Positions 7,701 to 14,012 of a stretch of 16,144 nt of DNA are shown here, one piece after another. The translations under genes and the position numbers were made by a program. The stretch spans positions 1 through 16,144 of the forward strand of contig CAZHKT010000083.1 in the NCBI GenBank assembly GCA_964533045.1. Direction: 5' to 3'. Under the pieces are notes generated by a model that was not told where the DNA came from, did no database searches, and was given only the letters and a program-made list of their open reading frames with translations. This DNA is from JACQNR01 sp964533045 (GTDB lineage: Bacteria > Acidobacteriota > Terriglobia > UBA7540). The number at the start of each line of letters is the position of its first letter. The first letter of the stretch is position 1.

Positions 7701-8095
7701 TGAGCGGAACACAATCGAACGGCACCGATCGCCCGGACCTGGTGGCGAGTCCCAATCTGCCCCGCGGCCAGCGCGATCCCCAGCGGTGGTTCAACACGCA
7801 AGCCTTCGTATCCCCTCCCATCTTTTTCGACGCGCAGGGTCCGTACAGTATCCCGGGTAACGCGGGCCGAAACATCATTACCGGCCCCGGCTTTCACGCC
7901 TGGGACTCCAGCCTCGAGCGACGCGTGAGTCTGAGCGAGCGCGCCAGCCTCGTCCTGCGGGCCGACTTCTTCAATTTCACCAACCACCCCAACTTTGATC
8001 GGCCGGGGTTGATCTTTGGAACGACCAACTTCGGGCGCATCAGTTCGGCCCAAAACTCGCGGCAAGTCCAATTTTCTCTGCGACTTAGCTGGTAA
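4730..8095 (+). CDS. TonB-dependent receptor, Oar-like, with carboxypeptidase-regulatory-like domain
   Basis: About 1,121 residues if TTG 4730 is the start, chosen because AAGGGG lies 8 nt upstream and the product opens with a signal peptide (K5, hydrophobic LVPAMFLILVSS, likely cleavage after PLAA or LAAQ). TTG 4667, ATG 4706 (preceded by a C-run), GTG 4754 and ATG 4763 are alternatives. Residues about 28-115 form the CarboxypepD_reg-like domain (GTVLDASGRAVPGARV, NELGYYSFPVLPVGAYDLTV). A plug-like region follows (LPLNGRQFSQLALL, FSVNGQRSERNNFSLDG, ITSGAQVNIASRSGSN), then GGPLRRDRSFFFANYEG and a long beta-barrel ending QFSLRLSW, with an aromatic last residue. It sits in the outer membrane and uses TonB energy for uptake. 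Oar-like receptors usually have unknown ligands; here the FMN riboswitch suggests a flavin. No TonB, ExbB or ExbD genes are nearby. Confidence 0.92.
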   Translation: MVQGKHNLVPAMFLILVSSCATPLAAQNWSSQLDGTVLDASGRAVPGARVVARNPSTNLSRATETNELGYYSFPVLPVGAYDLTVSKPGFQAQRIAGVLLEISRPRRLEISLELARGHTAIQVEARPPLIETASAALGDEIGRERVALLPLNGRQFSQLALLAAGAIPAYPNGSSQQYNTPALGIGFSVNGQRSERNNFSLDGITLMEPFAYSLTVNPSVDAIREFRVVESSYSADQGITSGAQVNIASRSGSNRLAGSAYEFLRNSALDARNFFDDPTRPIPPFRQNQFGASLGGPLRRDRSFFFANYEGLRIHQSITNTTMLPTAAERAGDFSGTNPVTGVPFPAIVDPATGQTYPGNIIPATEIDPLARAVLDLIPLPNQPNAAPGLNNHINVGLRRVKTDQLLVRLDHQLRPQHELFGRFLYFDSDQLFPFVPNTFAQNPPAPPGFGTNKNDRGRNFALGLTSVFSPALIHDFRFGYAYFNGTKASENINSGFLEGLGIRRAPGATNRGIPAINVPGYADLGDSDIFQPFVRRNHTFQFTDNWVWVRGRHTLKFGGDYRRLRLFYQVEDFGQGIFSFSDGFGSVSGNGFADFLLGRPFLSFAQAGSSGGNDRLNYFGAYLSDEYRATRRLTLTIGLRQEFYSPPLNADGIGSILDPSNATRFIVRNERGQAAALTSDPFIQTLQQNYGLSFITSQQAGLPASLLKPDWAGWAPRFGFAYDLDGKGLTALRGGFGVFNSLGELDYAAETRLSAPVTEFLFGLDLCRFYGPGACGQPFAPPQLSYELAYQLGNTPPAAVSSPPDIRNGYAYEWTFSLERMLHPSTLLSLSYAGTSARKLPRRALQNQGVPNVPGERRGYHPQPGSNQFVRATDVNSHYHALIARLERRMARGLSFTAGYTFGKSIDTASGLNGTNQPQDNYNLAAERGLSDFDVRHRFVLSNTWELPFGRGRRWATQGAAARLLGDWQFSNILTLQSGQPMSATLPTALSGTQSNGTDRPDLVASPNLPRGQRDPQRWFNTQAFVSPPIFFDAQGPYSIPGNAGRNIITGPGFHAWDSSLERRVSLSERASLVLRADFFNFTNHPNFDRPGLIFGTTNFGRISSAQNSRQVQFSLRLSW

Positions 8096-8103
8096 GACAG
8101 AGA

Positions 8104-8156
8104 GCCATGGCCCGGGCCTTGGCTGGCCGGTCTGGCAACCCGGCTCCGGCCCGCCG
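8104..8156 (+). repeat. GC-rich palindromes behind the TonB receptor
   Basis: GCCATGGCCCGGGCCTTGGC (8104-8123) is a 20-nt palindrome with one T-T mismatch, starting 8 nt after the receptor stop. GGCCGG (8125-8130) and CCGGCC (8147-8152) can also pair. This may slow or end transcription between the receptor and the next gene, or stabilise the mRNA 3' end. There is no T-run. Confidence 0.4.
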
Positions 8157-8214
8157 CATCCCTTATTTGCGTAGGGGTTCACCCCAACAAATTCAAAATT
8201 GGAGGACAACAGCG

Positions 8215-8595
8215 ATGACTGGAAAATTCCTTCGCGGAACCCTCTCAGCGATGGCTGCTTGCCTTCTATTTGCTGGGATGATCTTCGCCAAGGGCACGAC
8301 GGTGAGCATTGACCAGCCCGCCCGCTTGGCTAACGGCCCGACGCTGCAACCGGGCTCCTACAAGGTAGAGGTGATGACGGGAGGAGCGACCTCCGAGGTC
8401 ATCTTCTACAAGGGGAAGGAGATTGTCGCGAAAGCACCCGCCAAGCTGGTGGAACATCCCACTCCGGTCAGTGCCACGCAGATCCATTACTCGCAGCGCG
8501 ACAATGATCGCATCATTACCGAGATGCGCCTGCAGGGGCGCCGCGATCGCCTCGTCTTTGAGGAAGCTGGCGAGACCCCTAAGTCAGGGCAGTAA
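8215..8595 (+). CDS. Small secreted protein of unknown function
   Basis: A 126-residue protein starting at ATG 8215, supported by GGAGG at 8201-8205 with a 9-nt spacer; the frame stays open upstream to 8107 but that extension is arginine- and proline-rich and unlikely. Residues 1-22 are a Sec signal peptide (MTGKFLRGTLSAMAACLLFAGMIFAKG). The mature part starts with KGTTVSIDQPARLANG, then LQPGSYKVEV, EVIFYKGKEIVAKAPAKLVE, QIHYSQRDNDRIITEMRLQG and RRDRLVFEEA, the look of a small beta-rich periplasmic protein. Similar short proteins with an LxxGxYxV motif are frequent in Acidobacteriota and have no known role. It is 119 nt behind the TonB receptor on the same strand, with palindromes between, so co-transcription is possible but uncertain. 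Confidence 0.8.
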   Translation: MTGKFLRGTLSAMAACLLFAGMIFAKGTTVSIDQPARLANGPTLQPGSYKVEVMTGGATSEVIFYKGKEIVAKAPAKLVEHPTPVSATQIHYSQRDNDRIITEMRLQGRRDRLVFEEAGETPKSGQ

Positions 8596-8609
8596 CCTTT
8601 GACAGGCTT

Positions 8610-8637
8610 CGAGGGGCAGCGGTCCGGCTGCCCCTCG
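8610..8637. terminator. Strong stem-loop, likely bidirectional terminator
   Basis: CGAGGGGCAGC (8610-8620) pairs perfectly with GCTGCCCCTCG (8627-8637) around a GGTCCG loop. It lies between two converging genes, 15 nt after the small secreted protein. A T-rich patch follows only at distance (TTTCAGATTTT, 8646-8656), so termination may be less than canonical. Confidence 0.7.
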
Positions 8638-8749
8638 GATGACCCTTTCAGATTTTATGACGACATCCGGCAGAGCGTTCGATGCGTCCGGCGCGGCGCA
8701 GGCGAACCCGCGCGAGCAGGGGGGGCAGGATGCCCACGCTCCAAGAGGG

Positions 8750-9004
8750 CTACAATCGGGTGAGGCAGGTCTTTGGGCAATCGAGGTGAGGCCCTGAGAC
8801 CAATGAGCAGTGGGCCACGTCTATCACCCGCAGGCAGCCAAATTCCAGCTCCGATTGCACGGCAAGCACCTCGGCACGTTTTCCCGACTCGGGGCAGCGC
8901 ACAAACCGATGCCGCTTGCCCGGACCCCATTTCCAGATCGCGTAACCCGCCACCATCCACGCAAGCAAAACTCCGAAGACTTCCAGGACGATGATGTCGC
9001 TCAT
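8750..9004 (-). CDS. Small Cys-rich membrane-anchored protein
   Basis: An 84-residue protein with a strong Shine-Dalgarno, AAGGAGGGG (complement of 9012-9020), 7 nt before the ATG. Residues 4-24 form one transmembrane helix (IIVLEVFGVLLAWMVAGYAIW), followed by WGPGKRHRF and a short cytoplasmic or periplasmic domain with five cysteines: C37 (RCPESGK), C57 (EFGCLRV), C66 (AHCSL), C76 and C80 (DCPKTC). The cysteine spacing suggests metal binding or disulfides. I recognise the style from small hypothetical proteins of Acidobacteriota and related phyla but know of no assigned function. It is downstream of msrP on the same strand with a gap of 109 nt, so the two may be transcribed together; a redox link is conceivable. 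Confidence 0.75.
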   Translation of the reverse strand: MSDIIVLEVFGVLLAWMVAGYAIWKWGPGKRHRFVRCPESGKRAEVLAVQSELEFGCLRVIDVAHCSLVSGPHLDCPKTCLTRL

Positions 9005-9113
9005 GGCGCAGCCCCTCCTTGCGAGGGCCGCATAGGTCCTTCTCTAAGCGGAGATTACCTCTTGGCAGGGGAAAATGCAAATCCCAGAGCCGGAGCCGGG
9101 CAGGAGGTCGGCG

Positions 9114-10103
9114 CTACTTCTGATACAAGTGCGCGACATATTTGGCGTAGCCATTGAAGGGCTTGGTCGGCACGCGCTCGCCGGTTTCCACGATCCAGTC
9201 CTCCGCCTGCGACCAACGCGGGTGGGGCTTCGAAGGATCAACATTGGAAACAAAGTCGTATTCGCTGGGCACGGCGCTGTTCCAGAACGTCCCCGGCTGC
9301 TTTTCGACGAACTCGAAGCGAGTAATGGCCTTGATGCTCTTGTAGCCGTACTTCCAGGGGGTGTGCAATCGAATGGGCGATCCATTCTGATTGGGCAGAA
9401 TCTTGCCATAGACGCCCACGACCATGAAGGCCAGCTCGTTGGCGGCTTCCTCCATGGTGAGTCCCTCGTGGTAAGGCCACAACATGTTCCAGCTCGGGTC
9501 CTGGTCGGGATTGTCCGAACGCTGACCGGGCGCTTCGGCAGGCCGGAAGAAACTCACCATGCGGACGTAACGCGCTTTCGAGGTCGGCTTGGCGAGGTCG
9601 AGCAGCTTCTTCATGGGAAAACCAATCCACGGCAGCACGACCACCCAGCGCTCCACGCAACGGTGGCGATAGACGCGCTCTTCCAGGGTCATCTTCTTGA
9701 TGAGCTCATCTACATCTATCTTGAACGGCTTCTCGATGTGCCCCTTGAATTCCACCGTCCAGGGGCGGGGCTTGAAGCGGCGCGCCACGTCCTTGACGCG
9801 ATCCTTTTGCACGGTGAATTCGTAGTAGTTGTTGTAGCCCGTTCCGACGCGCTCCGAGGTAATGGGCCGGTCGGTTTTATATTCCGGGTTACGGGGGGCC
9901 GTAAGAGGTTCGAGCACGGGCTGGGGTACTTCCTTCGAGGCGGGCATGGAAAAGGCACTGCCACCGGGCAGCATCAGGCTGCCGGCGCCCGCAATCAATC
10001 CGACTGAGGCTCCAGTCAGGAACTTGCGCCGGTTGAGGTAGACGGGCTCCGGCGTTACCTCGCGTTCGGGAATCTCCCATCCTCGTGGAATCTTGATCAG
10101 CAT
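9114..10103 (-). CDS. msrP: Protein-methionine-sulfoxide reductase catalytic subunit MsrP (YedY family)
   Basis: A 329-residue molybdopterin protein of the sulfite oxidase fold, close to the 334 residues of E. coli MsrP. The N-terminus carries a twin-arginine signal (NRRKFLTG, residues 24-31, then a hydrophobic stretch to about 46). Family hallmarks are present: YNNYYEF at 90-96, PWTVEFKGHIEKP, and RHRCVERW with Cys149 as the expected molybdenum ligand, followed by VVVLPWIGFP, IRLHTPWKYGYKSIK and RFEFVEKQPGTFWN. It repairs oxidised methionines in periplasmic proteins, normally with electrons from the haem membrane protein MsrQ. No msrQ is seen in the window. Start at 10103 is set by GGAGG 5 nt upstream. 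The small Cys-rich membrane protein follows on the same strand. Confidence 0.95.
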   Translation of the reverse strand: MLIKIPRGWEIPEREVTPEPVYLNRRKFLTGASVGLIAGAGSLMLPGGSAFSMPASKEVPQPVLEPLTAPRNPEYKTDRPITSERVGTGYNNYYEFTVQKDRVKDVARRFKPRPWTVEFKGHIEKPFKIDVDELIKKMTLEERVYRHRCVERWVVVLPWIGFPMKKLLDLAKPTSKARYVRMVSFFRPAEAPGQRSDNPDQDPSWNMLWPYHEGLTMEEAANELAFMVVGVYGKILPNQNGSPIRLHTPWKYGYKSIKAITRFEFVEKQPGTFWNSAVPSEYDFVSNVDPSKPHPRWSQAEDWIVETGERVPTKPFNGYAKYVAHLYQK

Positions 10104-10134
10104 TTTCGCCTCCGCCCTGACAAACCCTGAGCCG

Positions 10135-10143
10135 ATTGTACCA
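10135..10143 (-). promoter_or_regulatory. Extended -10 promoter candidate for msrP
   Basis: On the minus strand TGG-TACAAT reads from 10143 to 10135, an extended -10 motif. The expected -35 position has no good match. Initiation near 10128 would give a short leader of about 25 nt that includes the GGAGG of msrP. Confidence 0.5.
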
Positions 10144-10215
10144 TTTCCTCGACACGTCCGCTCAGTCCTTGGTCTCAGGAACCGACGCGCCGTTAGAATC
10201 GATGTAACGCCGGCC

Positions 10216-10288
10216 TGTAGCGGCGGCCCCTGACCGCCGCCAGACCCAGGATCATGACAAGACGGTAGTGGAGACACCGCTGCTACAC
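10216..10288. repeat. REP-like palindromic element between msrP and the HerA-like gene
   Basis: TGTAGCGGCGG (from about 10216) recurs inverted as CCGCTGCTACA (near 10278-10288), one mismatch in 11. Next to the left arm is an inner hairpin, GGCGG-CCCCTGA-CCGCC. Nested GTAGCGGCGG/CCGCC palindromes of this type look like dispersed intergenic repeats; copy number elsewhere in the genome cannot be known from this window. Confidence 0.5.
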
Positions 10289-10297
10289 GCCAAGGAT

Positions 10298-10326
10298 TTG
10301 ACAACCCGCCGCGCCCTCCTTACCAT
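10298..10326 (+). promoter_or_regulatory. Sigma70-like promoter for the HerA/YjgR-like gene
   Basis: A perfect -35, TTGACA (10298-10303), is followed after exactly 17 nt by TACCAT (10321-10326), four of six matches to the -10 consensus. It lies about 50 nt before the chosen ATG at 10376, which fits that start and argues against the earlier in-frame ATG at 10268. Confidence 0.6.
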
Positions 10327-10375
10327 CGAGTTTCCAACTTCCCTGGCCGCGGCCAGACTGCAAGCCGAGGAAACC

Positions 10376-11872
10376 ATGCCCGAACCCCTTCTCATCGCGC
10401 GAGGCGAGCGCGACATCTACCTTCTCCCACAGATGGCCAACCGGCACGGCATGATTGCCGGCGCCACCGGCACGGGCAAGACTGTCTCGCTACAAACGCT
10501 GGCGCAGAAGCTGAGCCAGATCGGGGTCCCCATCTTCATGGCCGACGTCAAGGGCGATCTGGCGGGCATCAGCCGGCCGGGCTCTGAAACCAATTTGAAA
10601 GTGGCGGAACGCGTCGCCCAACTGGGGCTCACTGACTTCAGCTTTGCGGGGTGCCCCACGGTTTTCTGGGACGTCTTCGGCGAGCAGGGCCACCCGGTGC
10701 GCGCCACGATTTCCGAGATGGGGCCGGTGCTGCTCGCGCGGCTGCTGAATCTGAATGAAACGCAGGCGGGCGTGCTGACCCTGGTCTTCAAGATCGCCGA
10801 CGACCAGGGGCTGCTCCTGCTCGACCTGAAGGACCTGCGCGCCATGCTGCAGCACGTGGGCGACGACGCCGCGGCATACCGCACGCAGTACGGCAACGTC
10901 TCGGCGGCCAGCATCGGAGCGATCCAGCGCAATCTGCTCGCGCTCGAACAGCAGGGCGGCGACCGCTTCTTCGGCGAACCCGCCCTGAATCTCGACGATT
11001 TACTCCAGACCGACTCCAACGGTCACGGCGTGGTCAACATTCTGGCCGCCGACCGGCTGATGCTTTCGGGGAAGATTTACTCGACGTTCCTGCTGTGGCT
11101 GCTCTCCGAACTCTTCGAGCGACTGCCCGAAGTCGGCGATCCGGAAATGCCCCGCCTGGCATTCTTCTTTGATGAGGCCCACCTGCTCTTCTCTGACGCG
11201 CCCAAGTCGCTGCTCGAGCGCGTGGAGCAGGTCGTGCGCCTGATTCGCTCGCGCGGCGTGGGCGTCTTCTTCATCAGCCAGAATCCCGATGACGTCCCCG
11301 GCACCATCCTCGGCCAATTGGGCAATCGGATTCAGCACGCGCTGCGTGCCTTCACGCCGCGCGACCAGAAAGCGGTGCGGGTCGCGGCGCAGACCTTCCG
11401 GACCAATCCGAACCTGGACGCGGAAAAGGCCATCAGCGAATTGGCGGTGGGCGAGGCGCTCGTCTCCATGCTCGACGAAAACGGCACGCCCGGCATCGTC
11501 GAGCGCGCCCTGATTTGCCCGCCACCGAGCCAGATCGGCCCAATTATGCCGGAGACGCGCCAGGCCATCATCCAGCAGTCCACCCTTTACGGCGTCTATG
11601 AGGACGTGGTGGACCGTGAGTCGGCCTACGAGAAGCTCAAGGCTCGTCAGGAAGTCGCGCCGCTTCTGCCTCGCGTTGCCCCACCCCTGCCTCGAATGCA
11701 GGCGCCGCGGCCCGAGCCTTTCCGCGTGCCGGCGCCGCGCTCATCCTACGGGTACCCGCGCCAGACCATGGGTGAAGCGATGATGAAAAGCGCGGCGCGC
11801 GCTGTGGGCAGCCAGCTCGGCCGGCAGATCATTCGCGGCGTCCTGGGCTCTATCCTCGGCGGGCGACGGTAG
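10376..11872 (+). CDS. HerA/YjgR-like P-loop ATPase (DUF853 family)
   Basis: A 498-residue protein, nearly the length of E. coli YjgR (about 500). GAGG lies 5 nt before the ATG at 10376. Walker A is GATGTGKT at residues 29-36 after LLPQMANRHGMIA; the next strand, VPIFMADVKGDLAG, is a family signature. Walker B is LAFFFDEAHLLF near residues 260-272, followed by VVRLIRSRGVGVFFISQNPDDVP and LGNRIQHALRAFTPRDQKAVRVAA, which contain the sensor-like and arginine-finger regions. The C-terminus is a proline- and arginine-rich linker, then a glycine-rich helix (GSQLGRQIIRGVLGSILGGRR). The family is related to HerA/FtsK hexameric DNA pumps, but the cellular role of YjgR is not established. It probably shares a transcript with the phosphotriesterase-family gene 49 nt downstream. 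Confidence 0.92.
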   Translation: MPEPLLIARGERDIYLLPQMANRHGMIAGATGTGKTVSLQTLAQKLSQIGVPIFMADVKGDLAGISRPGSETNLKVAERVAQLGLTDFSFAGCPTVFWDVFGEQGHPVRATISEMGPVLLARLLNLNETQAGVLTLVFKIADDQGLLLLDLKDLRAMLQHVGDDAAAYRTQYGNVSAASIGAIQRNLLALEQQGGDRFFGEPALNLDDLLQTDSNGHGVVNILAADRLMLSGKIYSTFLLWLLSELFERLPEVGDPEMPRLAFFFDEAHLLFSDAPKSLLERVEQVVRLIRSRGVGVFFISQNPDDVPGTILGQLGNRIQHALRAFTPRDQKAVRVAAQTFRTNPNLDAEKAISELAVGEALVSMLDENGTPGIVERALICPPPSQIGPIMPETRQAIIQQSTLYGVYEDVVDRESAYEKLKARQEVAPLLPRVAPPLPRMQAPRPEPFRVPAPRSSYGYPRQTMGEAMMKSAARAVGSQLGRQIIRGVLGSILGGRR

Positions 11873-11921
11873 GCCGGCTCCGCCCTTCTGCAGAGCCGTG
11901 CGCCACTCTCCGGAGGGAATC

Positions 11922-12938
11922 ATGAATCGCAGAACGCTCCTTCGCCGCGCGGCCGTCGGATGGGCCGCGTCAGCCGTCGGCACGCTGTCCGGATCTTCCA
12001 AGCCCCAGGCGGAAGTCATGACGGTTCTCGGCCCGGTGCCCGCCGCGAAGCTCGGCCGGGTGCTGATGCACGAGCACGTGCTCGTGGATTTCATCGGCGC
12101 GGACAAGGTCAGTCCTTCACGCTACGACGCCGAGGAGGTCTTCCGTGTGGCGCTGCCGCACCTTCAGAAACTGAAAACCGCGGGTTGCGACACGCTGGTG
12201 GAGTGCACGCCTGCGTTTCTGGGCCGCGATCCGGCGCTTCTACGGCGCCTTTCCGGGGCGAGCGGGCTGCACATCCTGACCAACACCGGCTTCTACGGCG
12301 CGGCCAATGACAAGTTCGTTCCGCCTTTCGCCTACCAGGAATCCGCTGATGAGCTGGCGTTGCGCTGGGTGCGGGAGTATGAGGACGGCATCCCGCCGGA
12401 CAATATTCGGCCGGGCCTCATGAAGATCGGCGTGGACGCGGGGCCGCTGTCGGAAATCGACGCCAAGCTGGTGCGCGCTGCGGCTCGTTGTCACAAGCGC
12501 ACCGGGCTTGTGATCGCCTCGCACACGGGCGACGGGGTGGCGGCCATGGCTGAACTGGATATTCTGAAACAGGAGGGGGTCGCGCCGTCGGCATTCATCT
12601 GGGTCCATGCGCAGATCGAAAAGGACTCCAGCCTTCACGAACGCGCCGCGAGGCTCGGCGCGTGGGTTGAGTTCGATGGCGTCTCCCCAAAGACCCTCGA
12701 CCCGCACGTGGAACTCGTCCGCCACATGCACGGTCAGAAACTGCTCCACCACGTCCTGATTTCCCAGGACGCCGGCTGGTATCATGTGGGCGAATCGGGC
12801 GGTGGCGAGTTTCGGAGCTATGAGTTTCTATTCACTGATTTCCTCCCTGCTCTGCGAAAAGCGGGGCTCTCGGCCAAGGAAATAGACGCGCTGGCAGCTG
12901 GAAATCCCGCGCGCGCGCTCGCCATCGGCGGGACCTGA
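11922..12938 (+). CDS. Tat-exported phosphotriesterase-family metallohydrolase
   Basis: A 338-residue TIM-barrel protein of the PTE/amidohydrolase group. The ATG at 11922 has GGAGGG just upstream. The N-terminus NRRTLLRRAAVGWAASAVG is a twin-arginine-type signal, so a periplasmic location is expected. All binuclear metal ligands expected for the family are visible: HEH (His50, His52), Lys168 in GLMKIGVDAGPL (the usual carboxylated lysine), His201 in ASHTGDG, His229 in WVHAQIEKD and Asp283 in ISQDAGWYH. It should therefore be an active hydrolase. Family members cleave lactones, phosphoesters or other esters; the substrate here is unknown, and lactonase activity is more likely than true organophosphate hydrolysis. 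Probably co-transcribed with the HerA-like gene. Confidence 0.9.
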   Translation: MNRRTLLRRAAVGWAASAVGTLSGSSKPQAEVMTVLGPVPAAKLGRVLMHEHVLVDFIGADKVSPSRYDAEEVFRVALPHLQKLKTAGCDTLVECTPAFLGRDPALLRRLSGASGLHILTNTGFYGAANDKFVPPFAYQESADELALRWVREYEDGIPPDNIRPGLMKIGVDAGPLSEIDAKLVRAAARCHKRTGLVIASHTGDGVAAMAELDILKQEGVAPSAFIWVHAQIEKDSSLHERAARLGAWVEFDGVSPKTLDPHVELVRHMHGQKLLHHVLISQDAGWYHVGESGGGEFRSYEFLFTDFLPALRKAGLSAKEIDALAAGNPARALAIGGT

Positions 12939-13042
12939 GACCTCACGCACCAGGCGCGCCAAGCCGTTAAGTCCTTCTGCTTTCACACCTTAGCGTCAGC
13001 CCGCCAGGTCTGAGGGCGCCTTCGGTATGTTGGAGCCTGGGG

Positions 13043-13051
13043 TGCTATAAT
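13043..13051 (+). promoter_or_regulatory. Extended -10 promoter for the ccsA/hemX-hemA-hemC operon
   Basis: TGC-TATAAT gives a perfect -10 hexamer (13046-13051) with the TGn extension. There is no good -35 at 17 nt, which an extended -10 does not require. Initiation near 13058 gives a leader of about 27 nt that contains GAGG 5 nt before the ATG at 13085. Confidence 0.65.
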
Positions 13052-13084
13052 AGCTAGTTTTAAGGCCAGCCCGCTGAGGTTGCC

Positions 13085-13915
13085 ATGTTCACAGTCTTCA
13101 TTTGGCTCGCGTTATTGCTTTACGCCATCGGCCTCGTGCTCACCGTCCCTCCGGTCCTGCGGCGCCGCCCGGAGCTTTCACCGTTCGCGCTCTCCGCCCT
13201 GGGGCTGGGTCTGGCCGCACACGGCATCGCGCTGGCCGTGGAAACCGCCGAGCTGCATCGCCTGCCGGTCATTGACGTGCGCAGCGCCATGTCGTTCTTC
13301 TCGTTTCTTGCCACAGTGGCGTTCTTCTTCGTTTATCTGCGTTACCGCATCACCGCCCTGGGCCTGTTCATGCTGCCGCTGGTTTTCATCTTCACGCTGA
13401 TTTCGGCCGTGCATCCGGAGCGGCCGTTCGCCGACCCCGCCTTCCGCGGAGGCTGGCTGCTGGTCCACATCATTTCCATTTTTCTCGGATACACGGCCTT
13501 CCTGCTGACGTTTGTCGCGGCGCTGATGTATTTGCTCCAGGAAAGGCAGTTGAAATCCAAGAAACCGGGAGGGTTTTATTACCGACTCCCTTCGCTTGAA
13601 ACCTGCGACGAGCTTTATTCCAGATCGCTGATGGCCGGGCTTCCCTTCCTTTCGCTGGGAATCCTGACGGGCTTTCTCTGGGCGAGCCGGACCTGGCAGG
13701 GACCGTGGGAATTGGATCCCAAAATTCTGGCTTCCATCGTGACCTGGATGATCTATCTGGGGCTCTTTTCGACGCGGCTGGGGGGTTTTTGGCGAGGTCG
13801 CAAAAGCGCCATGGTGGCGGTCGTGGGGTTCGCCGTCATGATGGTGACATTTCTCGGGGTGAGTTTCTGGAGCGGGCAGCATGGCATGCAGCCGGAGTTC
13901 GGGCCGCTGCCGTGA
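13085..13915 (+). CDS. ccsA: CcsA/HemX-like cytochrome c assembly-family membrane protein
   Basis: A 276-residue protein with about eight transmembrane helices. Recognisable family pieces are RGGWLLVHIISIFLGYTAFLL (first conserved His), the late motif WELDPKILASIVTWMIYLGL, comparable to WxxDPKExW in CcsA, and a closing GVSFWSGQHGM with the last His. The position corresponding to the LHTR histidine of many CcsA proteins reads LFSTR here. Placed just before hemA, it matches HemX of the Bacillus hemAXCDBL operon, which affects the level of glutamyl-tRNA reductase, rather than a true haem ligase with a resB partner, which is absent from the window. GAGG 5 nt upstream sets the start. Confidence 0.85.
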   Translation: MFTVFIWLALLLYAIGLVLTVPPVLRRRPELSPFALSALGLGLAAHGIALAVETAELHRLPVIDVRSAMSFFSFLATVAFFFVYLRYRITALGLFMLPLVFIFTLISAVHPERPFADPAFRGGWLLVHIISIFLGYTAFLLTFVAALMYLLQERQLKSKKPGGFYYRLPSLETCDELYSRSLMAGLPFLSLGILTGFLWASRTWQGPWELDPKILASIVTWMIYLGLFSTRLGGFWRGRKSAMVAVVGFAVMMVTFLGVSFWSGQHGMQPEFGPLP

Positions 13916-13943
13916 TAAACAACGGGGTTCGGGATTCGGAGTT

Positions 13944-14012
13944 CGGAATTCGGGGGGGCCGGGAAAGGTTCGGGTGGAGGTGCAATACCCGAATCCCGCA
14001 AACCGAATTCCG
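13944..14012 (+). repeat. Nested palindromic element between ccsA/hemX and hemA
   Basis: CGGAATTCGG (13944-13953) pairs perfectly with CCGAATTCCG (14003-14012). Inside, GGTTCGGGT (13967-13975) pairs with ACCCGAATCC (13987-13996) with one bulged base, leaving a loop that starts GGAGGTG. Short ATTCGG units repeat in the left arm and just before it. The stem ends 9 nt before the hemA ATG, which has no adjacent Shine-Dalgarno sequence, so the structure may influence hemA translation. It may instead be a dispersed intergenic repeat. Confidence 0.6.

Noticed and set aside
7238..8209. Minus-strand open frame of 323 codons over the receptor C-terminus
   Set aside because: Antisense shadow of a GC-rich gene; no family features and no ribosome site.
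8655..9080. Alternative minus-strand frame (141 codons) over the Cys-rich gene
   Set aside because: Arg/Pro-rich, no ribosome site; the 84-codon frame has a strong Shine-Dalgarno and a clear membrane helix.
9075..10007. Plus-strand open frame of 310 codons opposite msrP
   Set aside because: Antisense to a well-supported MsrP with all family motifs.
10268..10375. N-terminal extension of the HerA-like protein from ATG 10268
   Set aside because: It would contain the TTGACA/TACCAT promoter and has no ribosome site; ATG 10376 gives the normal family length.
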